Below, in pieces: positions 36,883-45,269 of a DNA stretch of 64,000 bases. Each line of letters begins with the position of its first letter. The first letter of the stretch is position 1. This DNA is from Erysipelotrichaceae bacterium (GTDB lineage: Bacteria > Bacillota_I > Bacilli_A > Erysipelotrichales > Erysipelotrichaceae), in contig JAFQZR010000027.1 in NCBI GenBank assembly GCA_017405785.1, forward strand, positions 186,001 through 250,000. The letters run 5' to 3'. Both the position numbers and the translations under genes were made by a program. The notes beneath the pieces were generated by a model that was not told the origin of the DNA, made no database searches, and saw only the letters and a list, made by a program, of their open reading frames with translations.

Positions 36883-37593
36883 TTAGATTTTAATGGCTGT
36901 TTCCAGAGCGATTTCCATCATCTTGGTGAAGGAAGTCTGTCTTTCTTCAGCGGTTGTGGCTTCATGAGTAACGATTGAATCGGATACTGTTAACAGACAT
37001 GCAGCCTTCTTGCCCAGACGCTGAGCGTTGTGGAATAAAGCGAATGATTCCATTTCAGCAGCTACGCAGCCCTTCTGCAGAGCGATTTCCTTTTCAGTCC
37101 AGTCATCGCCGTAGAAGACATCTGAAGAGTTGATTGGAGCATATACAACCGGATAGCCTAACTTTTCGGCAGAAGCCAGGATCTCCTTGTTGAGTTCTTC
37201 ATCAGGATACTTTACATCGGATTCGTCACCGCTCTGAGTCTTGCCGTATGATGACATGCTGTAAGCGAATTTAGCCAGAATAATGTCATATACATGTACA
37301 TCAGTAACCATGGAACCTGTTGAACCGATTCTGATGATGGCGTCTACGTCATACTCACTGAACAGTTCCCAGGAATAGATGCCGATGCTCGGCATGCCCA
37401 TGCCTGAACCCATGACAGAAACACGGTGTCCCTTGTAAGTACCGGTAAAGCCCAGCATGCCTCTGACATGGTTGAATTCAACGATGTCTTCCAGATATGT
37501 TTCAGCAACGAACTTGGCTCTTAACGGATCGCCAGGCATTAATACGACCTTTGCGATATCGCCCTTATTGGCGGCATTATGTGGTGTACTCAT
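36883..37593 (-). CDS. deoD: Purine nucleoside phosphorylase, DeoD type
   Basis: 236 residues, the standard length. Cleaves purine (deoxy)nucleosides with phosphate to the base and (deoxy)ribose-1-phosphate for salvage. Visible: MPGDPLRAKFVAE, the phosphate-site RIGSTG, GSGMGMPSIGIY, CVAAEMESFALF for ribose binding and the base-site VSDS near the C-terminus (LLTVSDSIVT). It is a single-gene unit with its own terminator and a TATAAT at about 37618 upstream. Confidence 0.96.
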   Translation of the reverse strand: MSTPHNAANKGDIAKVVLMPGDPLRAKFVAETYLEDIVEFNHVRGMLGFTGTYKGHRVSVMGSGMGMPSIGIYSWELFSEYDVDAIIRIGSTGSMVTDVHVYDIILAKFAYSMSSYGKTQSGDESDVKYPDEELNKEILASAEKLGYPVVYAPINSSDVFYGDDWTEKEIALQKGCVAAEMESFALFHNAQRLGKKAACLLTVSDSIVTHEATTAEERQTSFTKMMEIALETAIKI

Positions 37594-37651
37594 TCAATAT
37601 CCTCCTTTTGTCTCGTATTATAATATACTGAATAATTCCATCTATAAACTA

Positions 37652-39049
37652 TCATAATCTGTCCTTTGATTCAATTGCTTTGGCTTCATTAATCAGCTTG
37701 GACAGTTTGCTTTCCTTCTTGGATTTCCTGGCATCGGTAATTCTGAAGACCACGCCTTTTTCAAGGTTTTCGGCGTCGATGTTATAGCCGTATGCCACAC
37801 AGACCTTGTAACAGATGCTCAAGCCCAGACCGAACTTGCCTTTTGTTCCTTTTTCAAACGGCTTGAACAGACGGGCCATTCTCTCTTCGGAGATTGCCGG
37901 ACCGTCATTGGATATGGACATTTCATTAGGCTTGAGAGTGATCGTGATGTTGCTGGCGGCATAACGCAGAGCATTGTCAATCAGGTTTTCAATGACGATA
38001 CGCCAGCTTTCCTCATCACCGCGGAATATGGTGTTTTCCAGGGTACAGTCGATGCTGACATCCGGTCTGATCATCTTCAGTGACAGCAGCACTGTTTCGA
38101 TAGTAGCCTTCATGTCGGTTGTCTTATCGGTTTCCTGCTCCTGCTCCATCATGTAGTCCAGTCTGTTGAGGAACAGCAGACTGTATACCTTCTGTTCCAG
38201 ACGGTTGGCATTATCGATGATGACGTCTACGCTCTTCTCCAGAGTGTCATACGGATAAATACCGTCCTTAATGCTTTCGGCATAGGACTTGATGGTAGCG
38301 ATAGGCGTCTTGAGGTCATGGGAAATGTTGTGTATCATTTCCTCTTTTGTTTCTTCCTGGTGCTTAAGTTCTTCCTGCAGAGAAACAAGTTCCTCAGCCA
38401 GTTCACCGATTTCATCGGAACGGTTGATCTTCAGTACCGCCTGCTCACCCTTACGGGCCTTATTGATATAAGTACGGATCTGCTGCAACGGAGTGATAAT
38501 GCTGAAGGTCCATAACATTACCAGCAAAAATACCAGCATGATGGCAATGGCGGTCGTGTTGGAAATATTAGTCAGCAGAGTGCTTTCCATCTGCATGCCG
38601 TAGCTTGCCGTTAACAGTGATACGATGGTACGGTTATTGTCTATCCTGGTTCCCAGATAATAGTAGGACTGATTCTGGATTACAACTATGCCCTGAACTT
38701 CCCGGTCACCTATGCTGGCACTGATCTTACCGACCTCGTCTATGAAATCATTGTCAAATGTTCCTTCGTATACTGACAGAGCCAGACGGTCACGGTTGAA
38801 AACAAAGTGCATGACATCGGCATCGGCACCGACCTGACGGCCTCCCGAAGACTGGCTTTCAACGATATTGATGACCTTATTCTGGGAGATGGTCAGAATG
38901 TTCATTACCTGACTGTCAACGAACTGGTTAATGTTATGACGCAGATAGACACTGAAGAACAGAATCAAAACAAAGCCGAACGTGAAGATGATCACGCTCA
39001 GCTGCTGTAAGAGACTGAGATTTGTTATGGAACGCAGGAATTTACGCAT
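37652..39049 (-). CDS. Two-component sensor histidine kinase
   Basis: 465 residues: TM1 at about 16-37, an extracellular loop of about 125 residues (38-163) that should sense the signal, TM2 at about 165-188, HAMP, a dimerisation domain with the phosphorylated His244 in NISHDLKTP, and an ATPase domain with N (ENLIDNALRYA), G1 (SISNDGPAI) and G2 (GKFGLGLSI) boxes. Its ATG overlaps the stop of the response-regulator gene (ATGA), a typical pairing. I find no clear target in the window. Confidence 0.95.
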   Translation of the reverse strand: MRKFLRSITNLSLLQQLSVIIFTFGFVLILFFSVYLRHNINQFVDSQVMNILTISQNKVINIVESQSSGGRQVGADADVMHFVFNRDRLALSVYEGTFDNDFIDEVGKISASIGDREVQGIVVIQNQSYYYLGTRIDNNRTIVSLLTASYGMQMESTLLTNISNTTAIAIMLVFLLVMLWTFSIITPLQQIRTYINKARKGEQAVLKINRSDEIGELAEELVSLQEELKHQEETKEEMIHNISHDLKTPIATIKSYAESIKDGIYPYDTLEKSVDVIIDNANRLEQKVYSLLFLNRLDYMMEQEQETDKTTDMKATIETVLLSLKMIRPDVSIDCTLENTIFRGDEESWRIVIENLIDNALRYAASNITITLKPNEMSISNDGPAISEERMARLFKPFEKGTKGKFGLGLSICYKVCVAYGYNIDAENLEKGVVFRITDARKSKKESKLSKLINEAKAIESKDRL

Positions 39050-39711
39050 CAGCCTAACCTGTAGCCGAAACCGTACAGAGTATGGATACTGAGATCAGGC
39101 AGTTTCTTTCTTAATCTTCTGAGGGTATCATCGACAACACGGTCAGAGCCGAAATAGTCGGAACCCCACACTTTATTCAGTATCTCCTCACGGGAGAAAG
39201 CATTGCCCTTGTTATGGACGAACAAAACCAGAAGTTCAAACTCCTTGGTGGTCAGTTCGATATCGGTTTCCAGATTCGGTGAGGAAACCTTTCTCTGCTT
39301 TTCGTCGATCAGATAGCCGTCAACTTCCAGAAGCATGTCTTCACGGTAGAAACGTCTCATGATGTTATTGATGCGCAGAACAACTTCCTTCATGTTGAAT
39401 GGCTTGGTGATATAGTCGTCGGAACCTTTTTCCAGTCCGATGATGCGGTCAAATTCCTTGTCACGGGCACTGACGAAAACCACCGGAACCTCACGTCCCT
39501 GTTTCTTGACGATTTCAAACAGATCAAAGCCGCTCTTTTCATCCAGCATGATGTCAAGCATCCAGAGATGGATGTCATCGTCGCTGACATGCTTAAGAGC
39601 TTCCTCATAGGAGTAGTATGATCTGACTTCATAGCCTTCCTTTTCCAGATAGCTCTTCATCAGCTCATTGAGATCTCTCTCATCATCTACTATGGCAATC
39701 ACTTTTTTCAT
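39049..39711 (-). CDS. OmpR/PhoB-type response regulator
   Basis: 220 residues. Receiver domain (1-115) with acidic pocket DDE (9-11), phosphoacceptor Asp53 (WMLDIML), Ser in FVSARD and Lys in YITKPF; then a winged-helix DNA-binding domain (LTTKEFELLVLFVHNKG, VDDTLRRLRKKL, LYGFGYRLG). Partner of the overlapping histidine kinase. It lies 26 bases downstream of the ntdP-like gene on the same strand and may be in the thiT transcript. Confidence 0.96.
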   Translation of the reverse strand: MKKVIAIVDDERDLNELMKSYLEKEGYEVRSYYSYEEALKHVSDDDIHLWMLDIMLDEKSGFDLFEIVKKQGREVPVVFVSARDKEFDRIIGLEKGSDDYITKPFNMKEVVLRINNIMRRFYREDMLLEVDGYLIDEKQRKVSSPNLETDIELTTKEFELLVLFVHNKGNAFSREEILNKVWGSDYFGSDRVVDDTLRRLRKKLPDLSIHTLYGFGYRLG

Positions 39712-39737
39712 TGGCTCACCTCTGTATTCATTTTAGC

Positions 39738-40268
39738 TTATTTTGACAGTTTTTCCAAATACTGCCGGAATCTTTCCTCATTGTCCAGATGAGAGAAACA
39801 CTCCTTTCGTTCGCGGTAAAGCTCAAGCAGTTTTTCCATATGTTTATGCAATATACCATCGAGTTCTTCAGGATAATTCATCTTTTTCCTGTTAATGGCA
39901 TATTCGTTCTCATCCAGAAGCATAACCGTTCCGTCCGGGAAGATCTTATAGTCAAAATCGTAGTCGATGTATTTGACTGCCTTGCCGTCATAGAGGACCG
40001 GAGATGCGATATTGCAGTAATAATAGGTACCGGTTTCTCTCAGCATGGCAATGACGTTATACCATCTGTCGGAATAGAAGTAACAGATGGCCGGCTCCCT
40101 GGTATACCACTTATGTCCGTCATCGTCTTCAACCCAGGTCTTGTTGGTAACGATGATGAATCTGTTTTCATTCGCTTCCAGCACAAAACCCTGGTCCCAG
40201 CTGCGGCGGATATGACCATCGTGTTTGTAACTGATGATGTTTACATAAGTGTTTTCTTCAGGGAACAT
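39738..40268 (-). CDS. ntdP: DUF402-family nucleoside tri/diphosphatase
   Basis: 176 residues of the DUF402 family (YgaC of Bacillus; Ntdp of Staphylococcus), whose characterised members hydrolyse nucleoside di- and triphosphates using acidic metal ligands. Visible family features are the basic beta strand SYKHDGHIRRSW, REPAICYFYSDRWYNVI, the CNIASP motif, and YIDYDFDYKIFPDG followed by LLDENEY. It starts eight bases after the thiT stop, so it is cotranscribed. The physiological substrate here is unknown. Confidence 0.85.
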   Translation of the reverse strand: MFPEENTYVNIISYKHDGHIRRSWDQGFVLEANENRFIIVTNKTWVEDDDGHKWYTREPAICYFYSDRWYNVIAMLRETGTYYYCNIASPVLYDGKAVKYIDYDFDYKIFPDGTVMLLDENEYAINRKKMNYPEELDGILHKHMEKLLELYRERKECFSHLDNEERFRQYLEKLSK

Positions 40269-40276
40269 TACTACTC

Positions 40277-40789
40277 CTACTTCTTGAATAAAGGTTTAAG
40301 TCTAGTATAAAGAATCGGAACCGCGATCAGATCAACGATCATGGTTGGAATGATGTAGCCGGCATTGTAAACCAGTGAAGCTCCTAACGGTGATCCGAAG
40401 GCTGCCATTCCGGAGAATGTTGAACTGGCCAGTCTTAATAAGCTGGTGATCAGAATGCCTGTATACAGATACTTGATATTCGGAAACAGTGGAGACAATC
40501 CATAAACCGTATAGGCAATGAGATAGTCAAAGAAGAGTGAGATCAGACTTCCATAGAAATTCATTGAACCGGTGACATACAGTAACAGATTGGCTGCCAG
40601 ACAGACGATCACGCCCTTTTTCCAGCCCAGGTGATAACTGGCCAGTAACAGAGCGATCGTACCTAAGCCCAGATGCCCGCCCTGTGGCATGGCAAACAGG
40701 CTGAATGTGTTGGTAATGAAGTCCAGCACGATAAACAGTGCAGCATACAGTGCCATGAATACTAAATCTCTGGTTTTACTGCTTTTCAT
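40277..40789 (-). CDS. thiT: Thiamine ECF transporter S component
   Basis: 170-residue six-helix membrane protein. The MPQGGHLGLGTIALLLASYHLGWKKG block is the thiamine-binding and loop signature of ThiT. It binds thiamine and works with the shared ECF ATPases and T protein, which are encoded outside this window. A TPP riboswitch lies directly upstream, which confirms the substrate. First gene of a likely thiT-ntdP transcript. Confidence 0.95.
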   Translation of the reverse strand: MKSSKTRDLVFMALYAALFIVLDFITNTFSLFAMPQGGHLGLGTIALLLASYHLGWKKGVIVCLAANLLLYVTGSMNFYGSLISLFFDYLIAYTVYGLSPLFPNIKYLYTGILITSLLRLASSTFSGMAAFGSPLGASLVYNAGYIIPTMIVDLIAVPILYTRLKPLFKK

Positions 40790-40796
40790 AAAAAAA

Positions 40797-40883
40797 CACC
40801 TCCTGCGGGGGTTACAGGAACTCCCTACGCTAGCATTAACTAGATCAGGTACTAAGGGTAAGTCTCAGCTTTCGCACCCCTGT
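40797..40883 (-). ncRNA. TPP riboswitch (THI element)
   Basis: The minus strand has the full core: GGGGTGC, CTGAGA, ACCCTTAGTACCTGATCTAG, TTAATGCTAGCGTAGGGA (aptamer 40821-40883). Downstream, TTCCTG and CAGGAG form a short stem covering the thiT ribosome site AGGAGG (40799-40804). This suggests control of translation, though the seven T residues after it leave weak termination possible. Confidence 0.96.
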
Positions 40884-40915
40884 CCATATATTATTATATA
40901 CCGACGTGCAAATAA

Positions 40916-40945
40916 TTCCACCTGAAATATATGCTGTGCTATAAT
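40916..40945 (+). promoter_or_regulatory. Promoter with its -10 box abutting the fRMsr start codon
   Basis: TATAAT at 40940-40945 within TGCTATAAT (extended -10), with TTCCAC 18 bases upstream as a weak -35. The ATG at 40952 is six bases after the -10, where transcription should begin, and no Shine-Dalgarno sequence fits between. The mRNA is probably leaderless. Confidence 0.6.
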
Positions 40946-40951
40946 TCACTT

Positions 40952-41425
40952 ATGAAACAGAATACCTATGACACATTGATCATGCAGTTTGAAGGACTGA
41001 CATATGATCAGAAATACCTTGTAACCTTACTGTCCAATTCCAGTGCCCTGTTAATGGAAACACTTGATGATCTCAACTGGGCAGGCTTTTATCTTTACCG
41101 TGACGGTAAGCTGATCCTTGGTCCTTTCCAGGGAAAGGTAGCCTGTGAAGTGATAGAAATGGGCAAAGGAGTCTGCGGAACAGCCGCATTGACTGACCAG
41201 ACACAGCTGGTCAGAAATGTCCATGAATTCCCAGGACACATTGCCTGTGACAGTGCTTCCAATTCCGAAATAGTAATCCCTCTTCATGTTAACGGAGAGC
41301 TGCTGGGAGTACTTGACATTGACTCTCCTGTCCTGAACCGTTTTGATGAGATTGACCAGGTCAACCTGGAAAAAATAGCTACCCTCATCGAGAAAGCAGC
41401 AGAGAATACCGATTGCTGCAAATAA
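40952..41425 (+). CDS. Free methionine-R-sulfoxide reductase (GAF domain)
   Basis: 157 residues from MKQNTYDTLIMQF. A single GAF domain of the fRMsr/YebR type, which reduces free methionine-(R)-sulfoxide in the cytosol. The three reactive cysteines of the family are present in the expected places: KVACEVI, GKGVCGTAA and HIACDSASNSEIVIPL. The upstream start MLCYNSL is rejected because it would lie inside the promoter. It is divergent from thiT, with its own terminator. Confidence 0.93.
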   Translation: MKQNTYDTLIMQFEGLTYDQKYLVTLLSNSSALLMETLDDLNWAGFYLYRDGKLILGPFQGKVACEVIEMGKGVCGTAALTDQTQLVRNVHEFPGHIACDSASNSEIVIPLHVNGELLGVLDIDSPVLNRFDEIDQVNLEKIATLIEKAAENTDCCK

Positions 41426-41427
41426 AA

Positions 41428-41450
41428 ATGGCCAATGGGCCATTTTCTTT
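41428..41450 (+). terminator. Terminator after the fRMsr gene
   Basis: ATGGCC-AATG-GGCCAT stem followed by TTTCTTTT. Confidence 0.8.
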
Positions 41451-42397
41451 TAGTTGTCTTTTGAATGACGGTCACCGATCTGATATTCGCTGTTATTAGC
41501 GAACATCTCTCTGACAGTGATAGGCTTATCACCTGTCAGTTTTTCAAAGTCGTCAGTCCAGACATCCATCTTTCCCTCTCTGATAGCCTGGGCAAAGGTT
41601 ACCATGCCATCAGATGAGAACGGTGCTTCAGATCCCTTCAGGAAAACACCATCGGTAGTTCTTGGAACACCCATGGCATCGAAGATCTGATAGTTCTCTT
41701 CGTCAGTTACATACTGGTATCCTACGTTATTTCCTGTTTCCTCATTACCAATCTCACAGAAACGGGAAATGGTCATTAATTCAGGGCCATTGATGTCCAG
41801 CGTGGCATGATCATACTGAGGTTCAAAGGCTCTGTGTAAAGCATAGGCTACTGCTTTTGCACAGTCCTTGCGGGAAATGTAGGCCATTAAGCCGTCTCCC
41901 TGAGAGTTGGTCAGAGGTCCGCCCATCTTGACATAGGTAAAGTAGTTGGTGATCATGGCTTCCGCATACTGGGAATTTCTCAGGAAAATGTAATCCAGTC
42001 CCTGATCAGCGATGTATCTTTCCGTATAGATATGGTCTTTCTTTTCTACTGAAGGGTTGGTTTCATCACCGGCATTTACCAGTGAAGTATAGATGACTTT
42101 CTTAACTCCGGCTGCCTTGGCGGCATCAACGCAGTTCTTGTGGGCATTCTGTCTCTTCGGCCCCACAAACGGCATGGAGATCAGAGCCAGAGCATCAGCA
42201 TCCTTAAAAGCCTCAACAAGACCGTCAGGACTGTTGAAGTTGGTTACATGTGTTTCAACGCCTAAATCCGCATATTTTTTCAGGGAATCAGGATTGTATC
42301 CGCAGAAAACAAGGTTTTCCTTCGGTTCAAGTGTCAGCAGGATCTCAGCTGCGGCAGAGCCGAGGTTGCCGTCTACGCCAGTTAATAGCAGTTTCAT
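41450..42397 (-). CDS. NmrA-like NAD(P)-binding protein
   Basis: 315 residues from MKLLLTGVDGNLGSAAAEIL, an atypical short-chain dehydrogenase with a Rossmann GxxGxxG site. Other features: a VIYTSLVNAG strand, a YTERYIADQGLDYIFLRNSQYAE region and a C-terminal substrate cap. It resembles the NmrA/QorB group, of which some reduce quinones and others only sense NAD(P). The active-site YxxxK is not clear. The AAGGAG ribosome site supports the chosen ATG (42395-42397). Confidence 0.85.
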   Translation of the reverse strand: MKLLLTGVDGNLGSAAAEILLTLEPKENLVFCGYNPDSLKKYADLGVETHVTNFNSPDGLVEAFKDADALALISMPFVGPKRQNAHKNCVDAAKAAGVKKVIYTSLVNAGDETNPSVEKKDHIYTERYIADQGLDYIFLRNSQYAEAMITNYFTYVKMGGPLTNSQGDGLMAYISRKDCAKAVAYALHRAFEPQYDHATLDINGPELMTISRFCEIGNEETGNNVGYQYVTDEENYQIFDAMGVPRTTDGVFLKGSEAPFSSDGMVTFAQAIREGKMDVWTDDFEKLTGDKPITVREMFANNSEYQIGDRHSKDN

Positions 42398-42430
42398 TAT
42401 TGTGTATCTCCTTATATTCCAATTATAACA

Positions 42431-42474
42431 AAACACAGACTATGTAGTCATCATAATAAACTAAGTCTGTGTTT
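42431..42474 (-). terminator. Terminator of the AAC(3)/thioredoxin/kinase operon
   Basis: AAACACAGACT and AGTCTGTGTTT pair in a long stem with a large AT-rich loop; TTTTGTT follows on the minus strand. Confidence 0.65.
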
Positions 42475-42475
42475 T

Positions 42476-43279
42476 TTATTCTACGTATTTCTGCTTCAGA
42501 TATTCCGCGGTGAAATCGACGGCATCGATCAGGCTGAACAGCTTGGCATTGCACTTGCCTATCCTGCCTTTTTTAACCTCGACAAAATCTTCCATGCGCT
42601 TGCCGATCTCTGTGAACTCATCGGAATTTAGATGCAGTTCCAGATAACTGACCCATTTACGGTAACCGTTCTCCTCAATGGCTCCGCCCTGCAGTTCAAT
42701 AGGACGGGCATTGGAACGGTATTCACCCAGATGCATGGCCGTGCAGTTATCATAACCGACGCCCAATAACAGAACATAGCTCGGAAGCTGATACAGGGCC
42801 GCCAGAGGGCTTTTTTCACCCAGTCCGAAATTCAGTTCATGCTGGTGAGTAATAAGCTTGGCGTACTTGCCATAGGCCACAAAACTGCAGCATGGATGGT
42901 TGGAACGGTATGCGCCGGGACGGCGATTGAGATTCTCAGCTACCAGTCCCATGGCTCTGAACTGCGATTCATCCGGTTTGAAAGCAGGCATATTATCTCT
43001 GATGGTCTGCCACAGGTTTCGACTGGCCGGCGGATCGATCCAGAAAGACGGCTCGGTATTATCCCCGTCCTGTATCGTCATGACTACAGTTCCGCTGTAC
43101 CCTACTGTTTCCAAAAGAGCATCAACAACTGTCTGGCTGCCGCCGATGACATAACCAAAAGTGTGCATTGCACAATGCACTTCAACGACCATTCCTTCCT
43201 TGACTCCAAGCTCCTTAAGTCCCTTTATGAGATCCCGCTTGGTCAGCACTTCCGTGATCTTAGTCTGAGATTGCTCCAT
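42476..43279 (-). CDS. AAC(3)-family N-acetyltransferase
   Basis: 267 residues of the aminoglycoside N(3)-acetyltransferase/YokD family. Visible: VVEVHCAMHTFGYVIGGSQTVVDALL (the conserved HxSMxxFG-like entry), GTVVMTIQDGDNTEP, YRSNHPCCSF and LLLGVGYDNCTAMHLGE. The family contains true aminoglycoside-resistance enzymes and many chromosomal YokD-like members of unknown substrate; this looks like the second kind. It overlaps the preceding thioredoxin-like gene by 20 bases, as the last gene of a tight four-gene set. Confidence 0.9.
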   Translation of the reverse strand: MEQSQTKITEVLTKRDLIKGLKELGVKEGMVVEVHCAMHTFGYVIGGSQTVVDALLETVGYSGTVVMTIQDGDNTEPSFWIDPPASRNLWQTIRDNMPAFKPDESQFRAMGLVAENLNRRPGAYRSNHPCCSFVAYGKYAKLITHQHELNFGLGEKSPLAALYQLPSYVLLLGVGYDNCTAMHLGEYRSNARPIELQGGAIEENGYRKWVSYLELHLNSDEFTEIGKRMEDFVEVKKGRIGKCNAKLFSLIDAVDFTAEYLKQKYVE

Positions 43280-43679
43280 TGTCCTTTAACCATATCGTCA
43301 GGGAACCGACATGCATCAGTGAATTATTGTCATTTTCGTTAATGTGGGTGACTTTTCCGTTCTCCACCACATACAGTGTCGGTGTCCACTGTAACTTATA
43401 TAGATAATTATATATCAGATTCTTCACGTCTTCATCTTCATAATCATCGGCCAGCAGATAGTATACTGTCAGATCATAATCATTAAGCACCTGGCCGAGG
43501 ATGTCACGGAATTCCTGACAGGTATCACAGTTGCTGGTACCGGCAAACATGACAAAAGATTCCCCGGCATCGAACATTCTGATCAGTTCCCGGGCACTTT
43601 TATCAACGATTTTTCCCTTTGAGCAGCCTGTCAGCAATATCAACAGAACTGCCATTAAAACAATGATTCTTTTTTTCAT
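43260..43679 (-). CDS. Thioredoxin-like lipoprotein (CDTC)
   Basis: 139 residues. Lipoprotein signal MKKRIIVLMAVLLILLTGC, then a thioredoxin-like domain with SFVMFAGTSNCDTCQEF, the redox pair Cys-x-x-Cys, and the cis-proline strand WTPTLYVVENGK. It should be anchored on the outer face of the membrane. It overlaps the AAC(3)-family gene by 20 bases and begins three bases after the PfkB gene. Confidence 0.87.
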   Translation of the reverse strand: MKKRIIVLMAVLLILLTGCSKGKIVDKSARELIRMFDAGESFVMFAGTSNCDTCQEFRDILGQVLNDYDLTVYYLLADDYEDEDVKNLIYNYLYKLQWTPTLYVVENGKVTHINENDNNSLMHVGSLTIWLKDNGAISD

Positions 43680-43682
43680 CTT

Positions 43683-44627
43683 CTATCTTATAACCGTTAC
43701 TTCTGACTCTTTTCTGATCTTCTTATAGTATTGTTTCAGCAGATCTTCACTGATCTCACTGCTGACAGTATCTGCACTCTTTATAGCTATGGCACTGGCA
43801 GCCAGTGCATAACGCATTGAATCCAGAAAATCATAGCCATGATACTGTCCGTAGATGTATCCGGCCATGAAGGCATCCCCTGCTCCGGTCGTATTGACGA
43901 TCTCAATATCCGCATTGGCCAGATGATAGGCCTCTTCGCCCCTGCGTCCCATCACACCTTTTGAGCCCATGCTGATGACAATGCTTTTGATCCCCCTGTC
44001 AATAAACCAGTCAAGCATCTTTTTGCAGTCTTTTTCTTCTTCAATTCTCTTACCAGAGAGATATTCAGCCTCAAAAATGTTGGGTTTGAGCATCTCTAAC
44101 CTATCGAAAAAACCGCAGATTCTGGTGGATTTGGCGATGCTGATAGGATCTACGTATACTCTGCAGTGCACATGACTCAGAATCTGAGAAATCTGCTGCT
44201 GCGTCAGGTTGGTATCCAGCACCAGCAGATCATCCTGATCCAGCTGTTCAAGAATTGGACTCAGAACATCAATATCCAGCCTGGAAAGAATGTTCATGTC
44301 CGCAATGGCAACCTTCATTTCACCGTCAGGTTCCACAACCGCCAGATAAAGTGAAGTGCCTTCATCAGATACAGTCTGGCTGTGCTTGATCGAAATACCG
44401 CGGTCAAAGCATTCCTGTTTAAGCAGCTTTCCCCAGCTGTCAGTTGAGAAAGCCGTAATGTATTCGACAGGCAGGCCAAAACCGGCCATGTTAGCCGCAA
44501 TGTTATGCGCTACACCGCCGAAGCTGTAGGAAACCTTTCCCGGATTGGAATCGTAATCTCTTATCGGTTCAAACGATCTGGCGGATAAGTCAACATTTGC
44601 TCCGCCTATTACACATACTCTATTCAT
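43683..44627 (-). CDS. PfkB-family kinase, pseudouridine-kinase-like
   Basis: 314 residues from MNRVCVIGGANVDL. The YDSNPGKVSYSFGGVAHNIAANMAGFG block is characteristic of the pseudouridine kinase branch (PsuK), and the catalytic TTGAGDAFMAGYI is intact. PsuK enzymes phosphorylate pseudouridine in nucleoside degradation, but no psuG glycosidase lies beside it. It starts inside the end of the upstream thioredoxin-like gene (eight-base overlap), hence the choice over the longer MRSLWTD start. Pairing with extracytoplasmic thioredoxin-like proteins is odd. Confidence 0.85.
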   Translation of the reverse strand: MNRVCVIGGANVDLSARSFEPIRDYDSNPGKVSYSFGGVAHNIAANMAGFGLPVEYITAFSTDSWGKLLKQECFDRGISIKHSQTVSDEGTSLYLAVVEPDGEMKVAIADMNILSRLDIDVLSPILEQLDQDDLLVLDTNLTQQQISQILSHVHCRVYVDPISIAKSTRICGFFDRLEMLKPNIFEAEYLSGKRIEEEKDCKKMLDWFIDRGIKSIVISMGSKGVMGRRGEEAYHLANADIEIVNTTGAGDAFMAGYIYGQYHGYDFLDSMRYALAASAIAIKSADTVSSEISEDLLKQYYKKIRKESEVTVIR

Positions 44628-45174
44628 ATCTGTCCATAAGCTTCTCAAATTCCTTACGCAGGTTGAAACGAAGCCTCTCCATCTCCCTTTCTGTCATCTT
44701 TCTCTCACGGGCATTATGTGAGTTGACCGTTCCTTCATGCAGAACGATCGGTTTACCGTTTTGCAGGTAAATGATCGTCGGAGCATACAGTATCGGCTTG
44801 CCTTCGCTGTCTGTCTCCAGAAGATCCTTAACCGTATCTTCGATTATCTGCAGATTATCAGCTGTACCGTGATCTGCAAGTTCTATGTCATAGTAATATG
44901 CCCTGAACTGGTATTCTGTCAGAAACTCATCAAGAACCGGGCACAGTTCCCGGCACCACGGACAATTCTCATATCCAAGGTATACGATGGTTGTCTTTCC
45001 CTCAGCGACAAGCTGCTGAAAAATCGTTATGTCGCAATACCGGAAATTATCATTGGAAATGCCGTACCAGCTCATGTCAGCAGCCTCACCTTCCGCCTGG
45101 TCATAGACCACTTCCTTACGGTGACAGCCCACCAGCACCAACAGGGCTAAAAGACATATAAAAAGTTTCTTCAT
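44620..45174 (-). CDS. Thioredoxin-like lipoprotein (CPWC)
   Basis: 184 residues. Lipoprotein signal MKKLFICLLALLVLVGC, then a thioredoxin fold with TTIVYLGYENCPWCRELCPVL (CPWC redox pair plus a third Cys), YAPTIIYLQNGKPI with the cis-proline, and a charged helical C-terminus. It resembles the PedC/BrcD group of extracytoplasmic oxidoreductases. It is the first gene of a set that ends in the AAC(3)-family gene. A second, shorter thioredoxin-like lipoprotein lies two genes downstream. Confidence 0.88.
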   Translation of the reverse strand: MKKLFICLLALLVLVGCHRKEVVYDQAEGEAADMSWYGISNDNFRYCDITIFQQLVAEGKTTIVYLGYENCPWCRELCPVLDEFLTEYQFRAYYYDIELADHGTADNLQIIEDTVKDLLETDSEGKPILYAPTIIYLQNGKPIVLHEGTVNSHNARERKMTEREMERLRFNLRKEFEKLMDRYE

Positions 45175-45225
45175 AAAACCATTTTAACACTAACATACTG
45201 TTTTGAAAAACGCAGTTTTCCCCAC

Positions 45226-45250
45226 AGAAAAGAGCCTGCAGTGCAGACTC
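45226..45250 (-). terminator. Terminator after the EF-G-like gene
   Basis: GAGtCTGCA and TGCAGgCTC stem followed by TTTTCTGT on the minus strand. Confidence 0.8.
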
Positions 45251-45269
45251 TCTGTTTTCTGTATAAAGA

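Noticed and set aside
42476-43279. Acquired aminoglycoside resistance gene aac(3)
   Set aside because: It is embedded in a tight chromosomal operon with no mobile element, and many YokD-like family members have no resistance function. Family stated, resistance not claimed.
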